From positions 1 to 64,000 of the forward strand of contig CAKQXD010000009.1 in the NCBI GenBank assembly GCA_934281605.1: 64,000 nt of DNA. The letters run 5' to 3'. A program made the position numbers and the translations under genes. Shown here one piece after another: positions 52,561-61,453 of this stretch (position 1 is the first letter of the stretch; each line of letters starts with the position of its first letter). Under the pieces are notes generated by a model. That model worked only from the letters and a program-made list of their open reading frames with translations. It had not been told where the DNA came from and searched no databases. This DNA comes from an uncultured Clostridia bacterium (GTDB lineage Bacteria > Bacillota > Clostridia > Peptostreptococcales > Anaerovoracaceae).

Positions 52561-54861
52561 CTATAGCAGGTCTTTCTCACGCTGACCCTCACGTTTAACA
52601 ATAAGTGTCAGTTTTTCCGCAACAATATTATCCCCTGAATAGACGTCTACAGAATAAGTTCCTGGCTTTCTCAAATCTGGCATATTCACACGATAAAATC
52701 CATTTTCGAGAGGTTCTGCTTCATAACTTTTTCCTTCAACCGTTATACTTACATCCAGAAGCTCTGCAGTCATAAATATTTTGATTGCTGCTTTCTTACG
52801 GAAGCTTACTTCAATTTCCAATACATCTGTAAAGTCTACCGCTTCTGCATCTACAGACATGAGATGAACTTCAATCTTTCCATCGGAGTATGTCAACTCA
52901 ATAATCGGAACGCAGATTTCTTCGAGGGTAGCTCCACCATGTACTTCCACATTAGCTTTTCTTCCACCCCTGAACCGATCATAGTTGGCTAGTGCCCAAA
53001 ATTCACCCGCATCAGTGGCATAATCCGGCTGAACATCCACATCACTTTTCGGACAGCATCTTCCCGAATGTTGCCCCTTTTCTTCCATTTCCCATACATT
53101 CTCCGTATCATGAAGAACTGCAAGCCTGCTGGCTCCATGATCCGCAATCATCACAACACGTTTAATCGTTCCTCCACTAATCAATTTATTCCTGATTTTC
53201 TCCAAAGTTTCATGGATGGTTTCCATTTCCTTCATGAGATGCAGCGGTAGCTTCGAATTGCTGTAATAGTCATAATCAAACTTACCGTGGTGCTTGATAT
53301 CATCAATATCCTTGATGGAAACGATCTGCTTTTCATCCCACAATTCAAGAAACTCCTTGTTCCTACTGGTAATGGACGGTAATTCACATCTGCACACGGT
53401 TATTTTCACATTCAACTGAAGCTCTCTGCATATCGACATGATGTAGCCAAGATACTCTACCCCCATAGCATCCATAAAATACAACAGAGAATCCTTTGTG
53501 CTAAGTTTCTCTATCCTTGAAGAGCGTGGTTCTAGAATAAGATTATACTCTCTCTTTTCAGCCTGTTCTAATACAATCGCCTCAAAATCAGGAAGGATTT
53601 TGTTAATAACTTTCTGATACTTATAATCCTGAAAATAATTATCCAGAAGCTCATTTCTAAATCTATAGGGCTGAAGGTATACAAAGAGATCTGGGTAAAC
53701 TCTCTTAAGTATCCCCATAAGCTCGTCCCGCTTATATTCTGCGCCATACTGATTCAGAAATGTAAAAATAGCTTCTTTTTCCTGCTCAGTATTGTCCGTC
53801 AGATAATAAATGGCGTTTTTCCCTTTGCCGACGACCACCTTACAGTATACCGTAAGTTCCGCCGAAGGATTTCCTATTTGATTAAGAAGTATCTTGCGAC
53901 TTTCATAGCAATCCCAGAAATCCGTATCCTTGACGTTTTTGTTTAAAATACCGCGGTACACATTGGAAATCAGATCGCGTAAACCTGACGATCTCGCAGA
54001 CGCATAATTAAGGCACCAGTTATTCTTTGCTCCAAAAAGCTTTAATCCAACAAAGTATAACCATAAGCGATCAGCAGCCATTCCGTTATAATTCTGCGCA
54101 TGGATTTCCAGTGTCATGTGATTGCCGAATTCACCATCAATTACAGCAATCCAATCCGGTTTCTTTTCAAATAATCCAAGCGCATACTTCCACTGTTCAT
54201 CTGTTCCAATAGCCTCGCTCAATTCGGAAGTTTTCGGATCTTTCTGCAACAAGGCATCATACGCCTTAGACAATCCAATGATGCGATACAGAGCCTTGGG
54301 ATAATCAGCCTTTTCCTTGCTAGTAAAAACAAGCAGTTTAGCGGCAGATGTGCTTTCAACCGAAACAGAAAACAAATCTATCCCGGTGATCGTCTGGACA
54401 CCTTGAAGAGACAGTCCCGGAGACGAAAGGTAAATTTCCGGTGATATTTGCTCCTCACCATCAAGTACAGCAATACGCGACTGTAAGCGCGGATCTTTGA
54501 AATTCATGTATCTATGACATTGGTAGGTTATAACAACTACATACCCTGCCGTAGTCATAGAAAGAATCTCGCTGATAACCTTACGCAGCTCCTGCTCACC
54601 ACGCAGCTTCAGGAACGATGTCAAGCCAGTTACAAACGATGTGCCCTCCTTTGTTTCCAAATCATGAAAGAGCCTATCTATCTGTGGAAACTCATCTTTT
54701 TTGCAATAATCCGATGCCTTAATAATATTGTTCGTTCCAACATTGTAATGCACCATCAAATCGCTCCAGTCCTTATGATTCTGCACATCCACAATCAAAG
54801 GCTGAACATTATCTTTCGACAAAAACCTATCTATTTTCTTTTTGCATTCAGCTAAATCCAT
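52561..54861 (-). CDS. pglZ: PglZ-domain BREX protein
   Basis: A 766-residue protein with a central PglZ domain of the alkaline-phosphatase superfamily (metal-site motif VVMIADHGASRLAVLHD near 562) and a C-terminal beta-sandwich-like tail (about 680-766; GFYRVNMPDLRKPGTYSVDV). PglZ is the hallmark of every BREX type. Enzyme activity is not known with certainty; metal-dependent nucleotide or phosphate chemistry is suspected. GAGGTG precedes the ATG at 54861, 11 bases after brxC. Confidence 0.9.
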   Translation of the reverse strand: MDLAECKKKIDRFLSKDNVQPLIVDVQNHKDWSDLMVHYNVGTNNIIKASDYCKKDEFPQIDRLFHDLETKEGTSFVTGLTSFLKLRGEQELRKVISEILSMTTAGYVVVITYQCHRYMNFKDPRLQSRIAVLDGEEQISPEIYLSSPGLSLQGVQTITGIDLFSVSVESTSAAKLLVFTSKEKADYPKALYRIIGLSKAYDALLQKDPKTSELSEAIGTDEQWKYALGLFEKKPDWIAVIDGEFGNHMTLEIHAQNYNGMAADRLWLYFVGLKLFGAKNNWCLNYASARSSGLRDLISNVYRGILNKNVKDTDFWDCYESRKILLNQIGNPSAELTVYCKVVVGKGKNAIYYLTDNTEQEKEAIFTFLNQYGAEYKRDELMGILKRVYPDLFVYLQPYRFRNELLDNYFQDYKYQKVINKILPDFEAIVLEQAEKREYNLILEPRSSRIEKLSTKDSLLYFMDAMGVEYLGYIMSICRELQLNVKITVCRCELPSITSRNKEFLELWDEKQIVSIKDIDDIKHHGKFDYDYYSNSKLPLHLMKEMETIHETLEKIRNKLISGGTIKRVVMIADHGASRLAVLHDTENVWEMEEKGQHSGRCCPKSDVDVQPDYATDAGEFWALANYDRFRGGRKANVEVHGGATLEEICVPIIELTYSDGKIEVHLMSVDAEAVDFTDVLEIEVSFRKKAAIKIFMTAELLDVSITVEGKSYEAEPLENGFYRVNMPDLRKPGTYSVDVYSGDNIVAEKLTLIVKREGQREKDLL

Positions 54862-54872
54862 TCTGAATCACC

Positions 54873-57800
54873 TCAATTACCCTTGATAATCTCCATACCA
54901 ACGGTCATGTTATCCTTGATCAGTTCCTTCAGATAACGCTTCACATCCTCAACATCCATATTGTCAATCTTTTCAAGTGCCCTTGTAGATCCGCCCTGGT
55001 TGTACTTAGCCTCGGCCATTTGCTGAAGCTTCTTTTCTACTTCCGGAAGGCCAAACCAGTCATATGGATCGGTTGAAATACGACTATCCAAATAGCGTTT
55101 TACTTCTTCCACATCCGTCAGCATTACCACAAAACCTTTGATAATCGTTTCCGTGAAAATCCTGTCAAGTGCAGCCTGATCTTCCAGCAGTTCATAGAAC
55201 GATGCTTTCTCAAGATACTCCTTGGCTTTTTCTATAGCGGTTCCGTCAGGATGATTCTTATTCAGTGTCCCAAAAGCAGCTCGTGCCTGCTGTACCTCAT
55301 TATCCGGAACAAGGCAGAGTATCGGCATGAGGTGTTTTCTTGACCATTCTCTCGGAGAAGTTGACTTGGTTTTTTCTGCCCAAAGCTTCTTCAACTGCTC
55401 GTTTCCAAGGGAGCTGCGATATTCTTTCGCTTTCGCATCGACCGTATTTGTGTATGCGGCTTTTTCCATAGTAAAGGTACCAGTAGGAATCATCTGGTAG
55501 AACGACCGGATTTCTTCTTCAGTCAGACCTTCAATATAATATGCGCATACCGCTTTAAACAAATCTACCTGATTGTTGTAGAACTGATTAAATGCCTCTT
55601 CGTTCGCAATAAGAAGGTCAAGGAATTTCTGTTTCTGAGAGTCGAGCAATGTTCCTGCTTTCTTCATATTGTGGAGCATTTCCACAAACGGTTCGAGTCC
55701 ACCAAAATGATTTTTTGCTAATGCAAAGGATATCCGAATATAGTTACACTTGTCGCACCACTCTCTGATGGTATTCGTGAAGGAAATGTTCTTTGCGATT
55801 ACCTTATTGCTCTCAACGATGATTCTGTATTCCAGAATTACTTCCTTGATTTTCTGCTCTGCGGTATCGACATTCCATACCCAGTTCGCCGCATCAGCAT
55901 CAAACTTACTCCGAAGCGCATTGATATACTGTCCGTTATCACCGACTTCAGACGCCAGCTTGACAAGCTCACCATCCTCAAAGCCTTCAAGGTATTTCTT
56001 CATACCTTCGGTACAATTTTCTTTCGTCAGCAAAGTCTTCAGATCGATAGGAGCATCAGAGTGATTCATACACAATGCACCTATCTCCAACGCAATGCTG
56101 CTATCCGTTTTAGTGCCACCAATATTGTTGCTATTTGCAATGCCACAATAATTGTCAATCAGATCAGAGATTACTATTAAGTCGGTTTTAAGGCTGACCT
56201 CGCCTATAATCTTCTTTATCGTCCATATCGGGAAGGAATACTCCTTCATCTTGTTACGGATTCGCTCTCTGGTCTGTTCGATGGATGTACAGAGAGTTAA
56301 CGGAATACCGAAAGCAACAGATGTTGCTTCATTGAATGCTTTCTCGTCTGGAGTCATGGCAACAATAAACTTATCCTTATATCTCGAATTTGGCGTGATT
56401 TGGAGATTAATGATCTCCGCAACCATCTCCTTTAACTTTTCCAAATTAAGGGTATCGTTTGTGAGACCGTCACTCCAGCTGTAAGCTCCGTCTAGGTACT
56501 CTTTCAGGATAAAACCAAGAATGAACGCCGAAAGATTACATGGCATAAATCCATAAGGTTTTCCTTTAAGCACATCGTATATGGAACGAATGGAGATTCT
56601 CCCGGCTGACTCAAAGGCATCGGCAATTGTCTTGTCGACTTCAAGCTTAATCCTTGAAATCAGAATGTTCGGATGCGTCTCCCAATAGACCGGATCGTCC
56701 CAGGCTTCCTTCAAAGCGGACTCAAGCTTTGTGGCTACGTTACCGGAAGAGAATGTCTGCCTTGTGACTCTGTTCGCACCACATTCAACACCAAGCTTAA
56801 GGCTCGATGGCGTATACATGGTAGGAAGCACATTGTACGCAGCCTCCAAGCAATCCGTGAACTTTTCCTTATTAATTGCCTGAAGCACGGACATAAGAAT
56901 ATCTATTGATGTTGCTCGCTCGCCATCCGGCTTCTTCTCCGTATATACAATGAACTCACCACCCGCAATGCGAGTTTTCCATTTTTTAAGAGCATCCTTT
57001 GCATTACTCGAATACTGACCGGCAAGAGTATTGTCCTTTCCCTGCTGATACATGGACTGAGCCATCTCATTTCTGTATTGGTTATAGCCATCCTGTCCGA
57101 ACGGATTAATGGTCGTATCAATAAATACCATATGAAAACTTCCGTCTTTAACAGCATCTTGAATCTTCTTGGAAAGCATGGAAGCTTCCATGTCGCTCTT
57201 CGCAAAGCAGACCACAGCTGGAATCTTATTTTCAAATTCCGCCTCTCTGTTTCGAAGTGTCCGGATTGTCTGATCAAAATCGCTGGAAGATACATACTTT
57301 AGCTCATAACGCAACTTAAGAGCACCACCAAGCGTAATCGCCTCAGTAACGGTGGTCTTATCCGCAAGCTGCTCATTGATCAGAGCCGTTGTAGTCTTTC
57401 TGTCTATCTCTTCCTTAAACTTATCCAGTTCTGCCCCACTCACTTCATTTACATAAGCATTATACTGGAACTTGCCATTGCCCAGCTGCTTCTTGAACAG
57501 AACTTTATCCCTTACCAGCTTTTCAGCGCAGCGTCCAGCTGCTCCTCCGTCAAGATCGGAACCTTCAAATGCATGATCCACATTTTTCTCGTTCGGAATG
57601 AAAAGCTCTACGGAATCACCCGCATGCTGGGAAATAGCTTGAAGAAGCAATACCGTCTTGAGGATACGCTTCTCATCCATATCCAGCTTCTGGTTCGCAC
57701 TACGGGTAAAGTAATCCAGCACAGTCCTGATATCATGCGCCAAGGATTCCCTCCCCTTGTCGTAGAAGAATTCCCAAAGCATATCTATTGTCAAAAGAGG

Positions 57801-59075
57801 ATTGTCATTTTCTGGTCCGTAGTTATCAATAAACCACTGGAAGCCTTTTATCTCATCCCCTCGGTCGTTCTTGATAAATTCAAACATACTTCTTTGGTTC
57901 GAATCAAAAGCAGAAGAGATATGTTTGAGAAGAAGAGCCGTATACGGATGAATCGGAAGAATATCCAGCATCTCCTGATCCTTGATATTGGCGATTCCTC
58001 TCACAATCTTACGCGACTCTTTTGTACGGTCGGCCAAGTCATCCGCTACATCCTCCCAATCGTCCAGTACAGCCTTATCCTGATTCTTCTCCATCGCCGC
58101 GCCCATAAGCTGGAATGCAATATTCTCCGGAAGACTTATCAGGCTATGAGGATTCACAAATCGTCCGTTCAATTTGATAAAGTCCTTGTCGCCTTCATGG
58201 AAAAGACCGGAGCTGACATGCGTAACAAGAATAAAGTAAAACGGCTCCGTTTCGCTTAACTCGCAAAGCTCCTGAAACCCGGTAAGATTTCTGCTGTTGT
58301 TGTAAAAGTACTCCGTAAACTCATCCCAGATAAATACAATGGCTTTCAGGTCATTTGCCTCTATGATTTCTTTAATCCATTCAGCAAGATCGGTTGCAGT
58401 CATGGAAAACGCACGAATCTGACGTTCTCTCGCGACCTTAAAGATTTTTTCCATCAACGCATGAAGAGCATTGTCCTGATATGCGCTAAGTTTCTCAACG
58501 ATTGCATCTACATCATCTCCACCGAAGAGATCGGCATAACTGCCTTTGACATAGACATTAAAGCTCTGCTTGTTTTCTGCATCCGAAAGGTAGCGAATTA
58601 CAGATTCCTTCAAAGAATCCTCTCCCTTGTTTTCAATCCCAGCAAGGTCAAAAGCCCGTTCAATGCTCTCCTGAATAGCCAAAACAAGGTCATTATCTCC
58701 ATGAACGTTGGAAGAACCATACCGATGCACTGTCAAAATCTTGCCGCTCTTCTTAATCCTCTGAAGGTTATTGCAGAGGTCGTTGTCCATGCCATACTTC
58801 TCAAAATACGCCTTTATATCATCCGAATCGGTATCAAGCAATTTCTTCAGCGTCAGAACAGCGTGAGATTTACCCGTACCATACGCACCCTCCACCCAGA
58901 TGGAAAGCTTCTGTTTCCGGTCGAGCATACTGACGGTATTCTTGACCAGCTTGATAAAAGTCTCGTGAGGGAAGAATTTCTTCCACATATCCGGTTTACT
59001 GTTAATGACCGCTTCATTTACTGCCGGGAAGTAGTCCGGATCAATGTCAAAATAATACCTGTAATTCTCTAACAT
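54873..59075 (-). CDS. brxC: BrxC/PglY-type large P-loop ATPase
   Basis: A 1400-residue protein, the usual size for BrxC/PglY. The Walker A motif GAYGTGKSHAVLTL is at about residues 48-61 and the Walker B region IVFIWDEFTEYF at about 246; long helical regions follow. BrxC is an ORC/STAND-like ATPase that is thought to handle DNA in BREX. The ATG at 59075 follows AGGAGG by eight bases. It lies between brxP (13-base gap) and pglZ (11-base gap). Confidence 0.88.
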   Translation of the reverse strand: MLENYRYYFDIDPDYFPAVNEAVINSKPDMWKKFFPHETFIKLVKNTVSMLDRKQKLSIWVEGAYGTGKSHAVLTLKKLLDTDSDDIKAYFEKYGMDNDLCNNLQRIKKSGKILTVHRYGSSNVHGDNDLVLAIQESIERAFDLAGIENKGEDSLKESVIRYLSDAENKQSFNVYVKGSYADLFGGDDVDAIVEKLSAYQDNALHALMEKIFKVARERQIRAFSMTATDLAEWIKEIIEANDLKAIVFIWDEFTEYFYNNSRNLTGFQELCELSETEPFYFILVTHVSSGLFHEGDKDFIKLNGRFVNPHSLISLPENIAFQLMGAAMEKNQDKAVLDDWEDVADDLADRTKESRKIVRGIANIKDQEMLDILPIHPYTALLLKHISSAFDSNQRSMFEFIKNDRGDEIKGFQWFIDNYGPENDNPLLTIDMLWEFFYDKGRESLAHDIRTVLDYFTRSANQKLDMDEKRILKTVLLLQAISQHAGDSVELFIPNEKNVDHAFEGSDLDGGAAGRCAEKLVRDKVLFKKQLGNGKFQYNAYVNEVSGAELDKFKEEIDRKTTTALINEQLADKTTVTEAITLGGALKLRYELKYVSSSDFDQTIRTLRNREAEFENKIPAVVCFAKSDMEASMLSKKIQDAVKDGSFHMVFIDTTINPFGQDGYNQYRNEMAQSMYQQGKDNTLAGQYSSNAKDALKKWKTRIAGGEFIVYTEKKPDGERATSIDILMSVLQAINKEKFTDCLEAAYNVLPTMYTPSSLKLGVECGANRVTRQTFSSGNVATKLESALKEAWDDPVYWETHPNILISRIKLEVDKTIADAFESAGRISIRSIYDVLKGKPYGFMPCNLSAFILGFILKEYLDGAYSWSDGLTNDTLNLEKLKEMVAEIINLQITPNSRYKDKFIVAMTPDEKAFNEATSVAFGIPLTLCTSIEQTRERIRNKMKEYSFPIWTIKKIIGEVSLKTDLIVISDLIDNYCGIANSNNIGGTKTDSSIALEIGALCMNHSDAPIDLKTLLTKENCTEGMKKYLEGFEDGELVKLASEVGDNGQYINALRSKFDADAANWVWNVDTAEQKIKEVILEYRIIVESNKVIAKNISFTNTIREWCDKCNYIRISFALAKNHFGGLEPFVEMLHNMKKAGTLLDSQKQKFLDLLIANEEAFNQFYNNQVDLFKAVCAYYIEGLTEEEIRSFYQMIPTGTFTMEKAAYTNTVDAKAKEYRSSLGNEQLKKLWAEKTKSTSPREWSRKHLMPILCLVPDNEVQQARAAFGTLNKNHPDGTAIEKAKEYLEKASFYELLEDQAALDRIFTETIIKGFVVMLTDVEEVKRYLDSRISTDPYDWFGLPEVEKKLQQMAEAKYNQGGSTRALEKIDNMDVEDVKRYLKELIKDNMTVGMEIIKGN

Positions 59076-59088
59076 CAGTAAAGCCTCC

Positions 59089-61449
59089 TTAGAGTAACGC
59101 CAGCACATCAGCGGATGACTTGTCAGCGTTAAGTGTAATCGTATCCAAATCAAGATTTAACTGCGCCGTAATATAATCTGGATGATTGATGTTCAATCCT
59201 GTTAAAATTTTTTCCATTGTTCCTCTATCAAGACAGAAGATTTCTGCCGGACTAACTCCGTTGCTCTCAACATCCTTGTCTAACAGACGACTGAGCGTAA
59301 ACTGATAATAACCACCACATGCCTCAGCAAATTTGTATAAGGAGTACAGGATCACAGTCGGTTCAGGATTTTCCCAAGATGAGCGCACTACTGAATTCCA
59401 ATACCTCTTGTTCCCCTTTATTTCGTAGTCACAAACTCCCATTCCAATTTCATTGCCAAGGATCTTGTTAGATATAAAGATGTTCTTATATGCCGAGACA
59501 ATATGAGAACGTGAATTTACGCTCATAGTGTCATCGAGCATCAATAACACTTCATCCGGAGTATAAGAGTAGGACGGTTCAATGTTTTTAATCCACCAAT
59601 TAAACTCTGATGTATAAGTAAGGTTGCATACCATCAACGCCCATGCTAATGGTGTTTCAATTCCTATTCTCTCTACACACTTACCAAAATCCGAATACTT
59701 GCCCTTTATTGTAACTTCACTATCATTCAAAAAGGCGCGAAGGTTTTTGACCATGTTCTTGCCCAGATCATGCGGAGAATCCCAAAACTCATCATTCTTC
59801 TTAAAGTATTCAACAACCCATGAATACTCAATTCCCATGTTCCCGTAACGATCAATGCTTCCCATTTTCTTTTCTCCTTTCGGTAACCTCATTGAATTGG
59901 CAACTAGGCAACCATGAAATACGTCATGACACTTTTTACACTTTACGCACTTATCATCTATTTTCACATTGCCATTCTGCATACTGATAAATCCATTAGG
60001 GCAATTGGCTTCACACACCCTACATCCAATGCAATAGGCTGACTTCCTTATTACTGTTTTGAAAGCAGACATAAAGTAGATGTCGTTCTTTGTATTGCTT
60101 CCGATATTTATAGTAAAATCCGTCTCGCCCTCTTTCTGCTCTATTACAACCAGATAAGGCTTTCCTTCGTATATTATCTCGATATTACCATTTTCGAGAT
60201 AATTGACTTCTCCGATTGTTTTTATCCACTCTCTCCAATCTGTCAACTCACGCAGCAATTGTATCGACAATATGCCTTTTTCATACTTCTCTATGCTATA
60301 CTCCTTGGCAAAGGAAAGTTCTTTTCCGCTTCTTCTCGCCTTCCATCCTCCTATGTTCATGAACTCTTCTATGGCTGCTTTTGAAGAAAGCTCCTTTGCT
60401 GTTGTTTTTAAAATAATGTCATTAAATGTTGTCGTTGTCCTCTCGCCATCATTTCCGACACTATATGCTTGTTCCTTAAAAAACATGTTTTTGGATGTGG
60501 CCAGCGGGCAAACGAGGCATCCGGCTCGGCTATTTCCTTTTTTATAAGCATCGTTAAGTATCAAGTCTCTTTCATATATATAAATAAACAGCTCTGCTGA
60601 ATTCCATTCCAAAATAGGATGGCAGCTATATTGTCCCCGTATTTTTTCTCCAAGGCTTACTTTCTCATATTCGCTTCGAGATGCACTTTCATCACCTCTG
60701 ATTCCAGTGAAAGCCATTCCGCGAAAATGGGGATTCTCTGTATATTCTCTCAATTTAATAATCTGCGGTGCCGTTTTGTGTACACTACAACACCAACGCA
60801 TCGTTTGTGCTGGAGGCCCGAATTTATCCCATGTATATTCAGGATCAAACTCACTTTTTGATCTTAAGAAATCAATGCCTTCTTCTTTGCACTCTTCTTC
60901 TATCTTATCTACAACATCATATGTATCTGGGAACTCCATCTTTGTATCACCAAACAAAACCATTACCTTGTTATGAGGCAAAGCTCTCTGTACAAGATCT
61001 AACGCAACAACACTATCCTTTCCACCGCTAAAAGCCACATAAAATACATCGACTTTCTCTCGGTACTCCACATAGGTGTTATATATCTTCTTAATCGTAT
61101 CCTGCACTAGCTTCTCAAGAAGGTCACGATTCTTTTCAACCATCCCCGGTATATCCACAAATCGAAGCGGCATACCTTCTGGCTCCGGATTCTCCACAAT
61201 GATTATTTCCGGTGCGGTATAGATTGACCCTCTCTTTGTTTTTGCTACGAGTCGACCTTGATAATAGTAGTTGTTAGCTTCAGCCCACATATAAGGGTAT
61301 GTGTCATTTCGATCATATTGCCAATACTGATCAAACCCTAATATGTCTAACTCCTTGTAGTAAACAGGTCTGGGCTCTTTACTGAAGTTCAGTTGAGAGC
61401 TGTTAAGCAATAGTCCGCCTGTTGCTGTATCCCAGCTATATGAATACAT
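59089..61449 (-). CDS. brxP: BrxP: PAPS-reductase-like, ferredoxin and DUF4007 fusion
   Basis: A 786-residue protein. A PP-loop ATP-pyrophosphatase/PAPS-reductase domain (about 140-330) has FSGGKDSVVALDLV, RWCCSVHKTAP and RAGCLVCPL, as in DndC. Next come two [4Fe-4S] ferredoxin motifs (about 470-520): CIGCRVCEANCP and CVKCKKCHDVFHGC. The end (about 530-770) fits DUF4007 (LGKNMVKNLRAF and ETPLAWALMVCN). PAPS-reductase proteins define type 4 BREX and stand where other types have a methylase; with Fe-S clusters it should transfer sulfur to the DNA backbone. GGAGAAATG precedes the ATG at 61449, four bases after the unknown gene. Confidence 0.9.
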   Translation of the reverse strand: MYSYSWDTATGGLLLNSSQLNFSKEPRPVYYKELDILGFDQYWQYDRNDTYPYMWAEANNYYYQGRLVAKTKRGSIYTAPEIIIVENPEPEGMPLRFVDIPGMVEKNRDLLEKLVQDTIKKIYNTYVEYREKVDVFYVAFSGGKDSVVALDLVQRALPHNKVMVLFGDTKMEFPDTYDVVDKIEEECKEEGIDFLRSKSEFDPEYTWDKFGPPAQTMRWCCSVHKTAPQIIKLREYTENPHFRGMAFTGIRGDESASRSEYEKVSLGEKIRGQYSCHPILEWNSAELFIYIYERDLILNDAYKKGNSRAGCLVCPLATSKNMFFKEQAYSVGNDGERTTTTFNDIILKTTAKELSSKAAIEEFMNIGGWKARRSGKELSFAKEYSIEKYEKGILSIQLLRELTDWREWIKTIGEVNYLENGNIEIIYEGKPYLVVIEQKEGETDFTINIGSNTKNDIYFMSAFKTVIRKSAYCIGCRVCEANCPNGFISMQNGNVKIDDKCVKCKKCHDVFHGCLVANSMRLPKGEKKMGSIDRYGNMGIEYSWVVEYFKKNDEFWDSPHDLGKNMVKNLRAFLNDSEVTIKGKYSDFGKCVERIGIETPLAWALMVCNLTYTSEFNWWIKNIEPSYSYTPDEVLLMLDDTMSVNSRSHIVSAYKNIFISNKILGNEIGMGVCDYEIKGNKRYWNSVVRSSWENPEPTVILYSLYKFAEACGGYYQFTLSRLLDKDVESNGVSPAEIFCLDRGTMEKILTGLNINHPDYITAQLNLDLDTITLNADKSSADVLALL

Positions 61450-61453
61450 AGCA

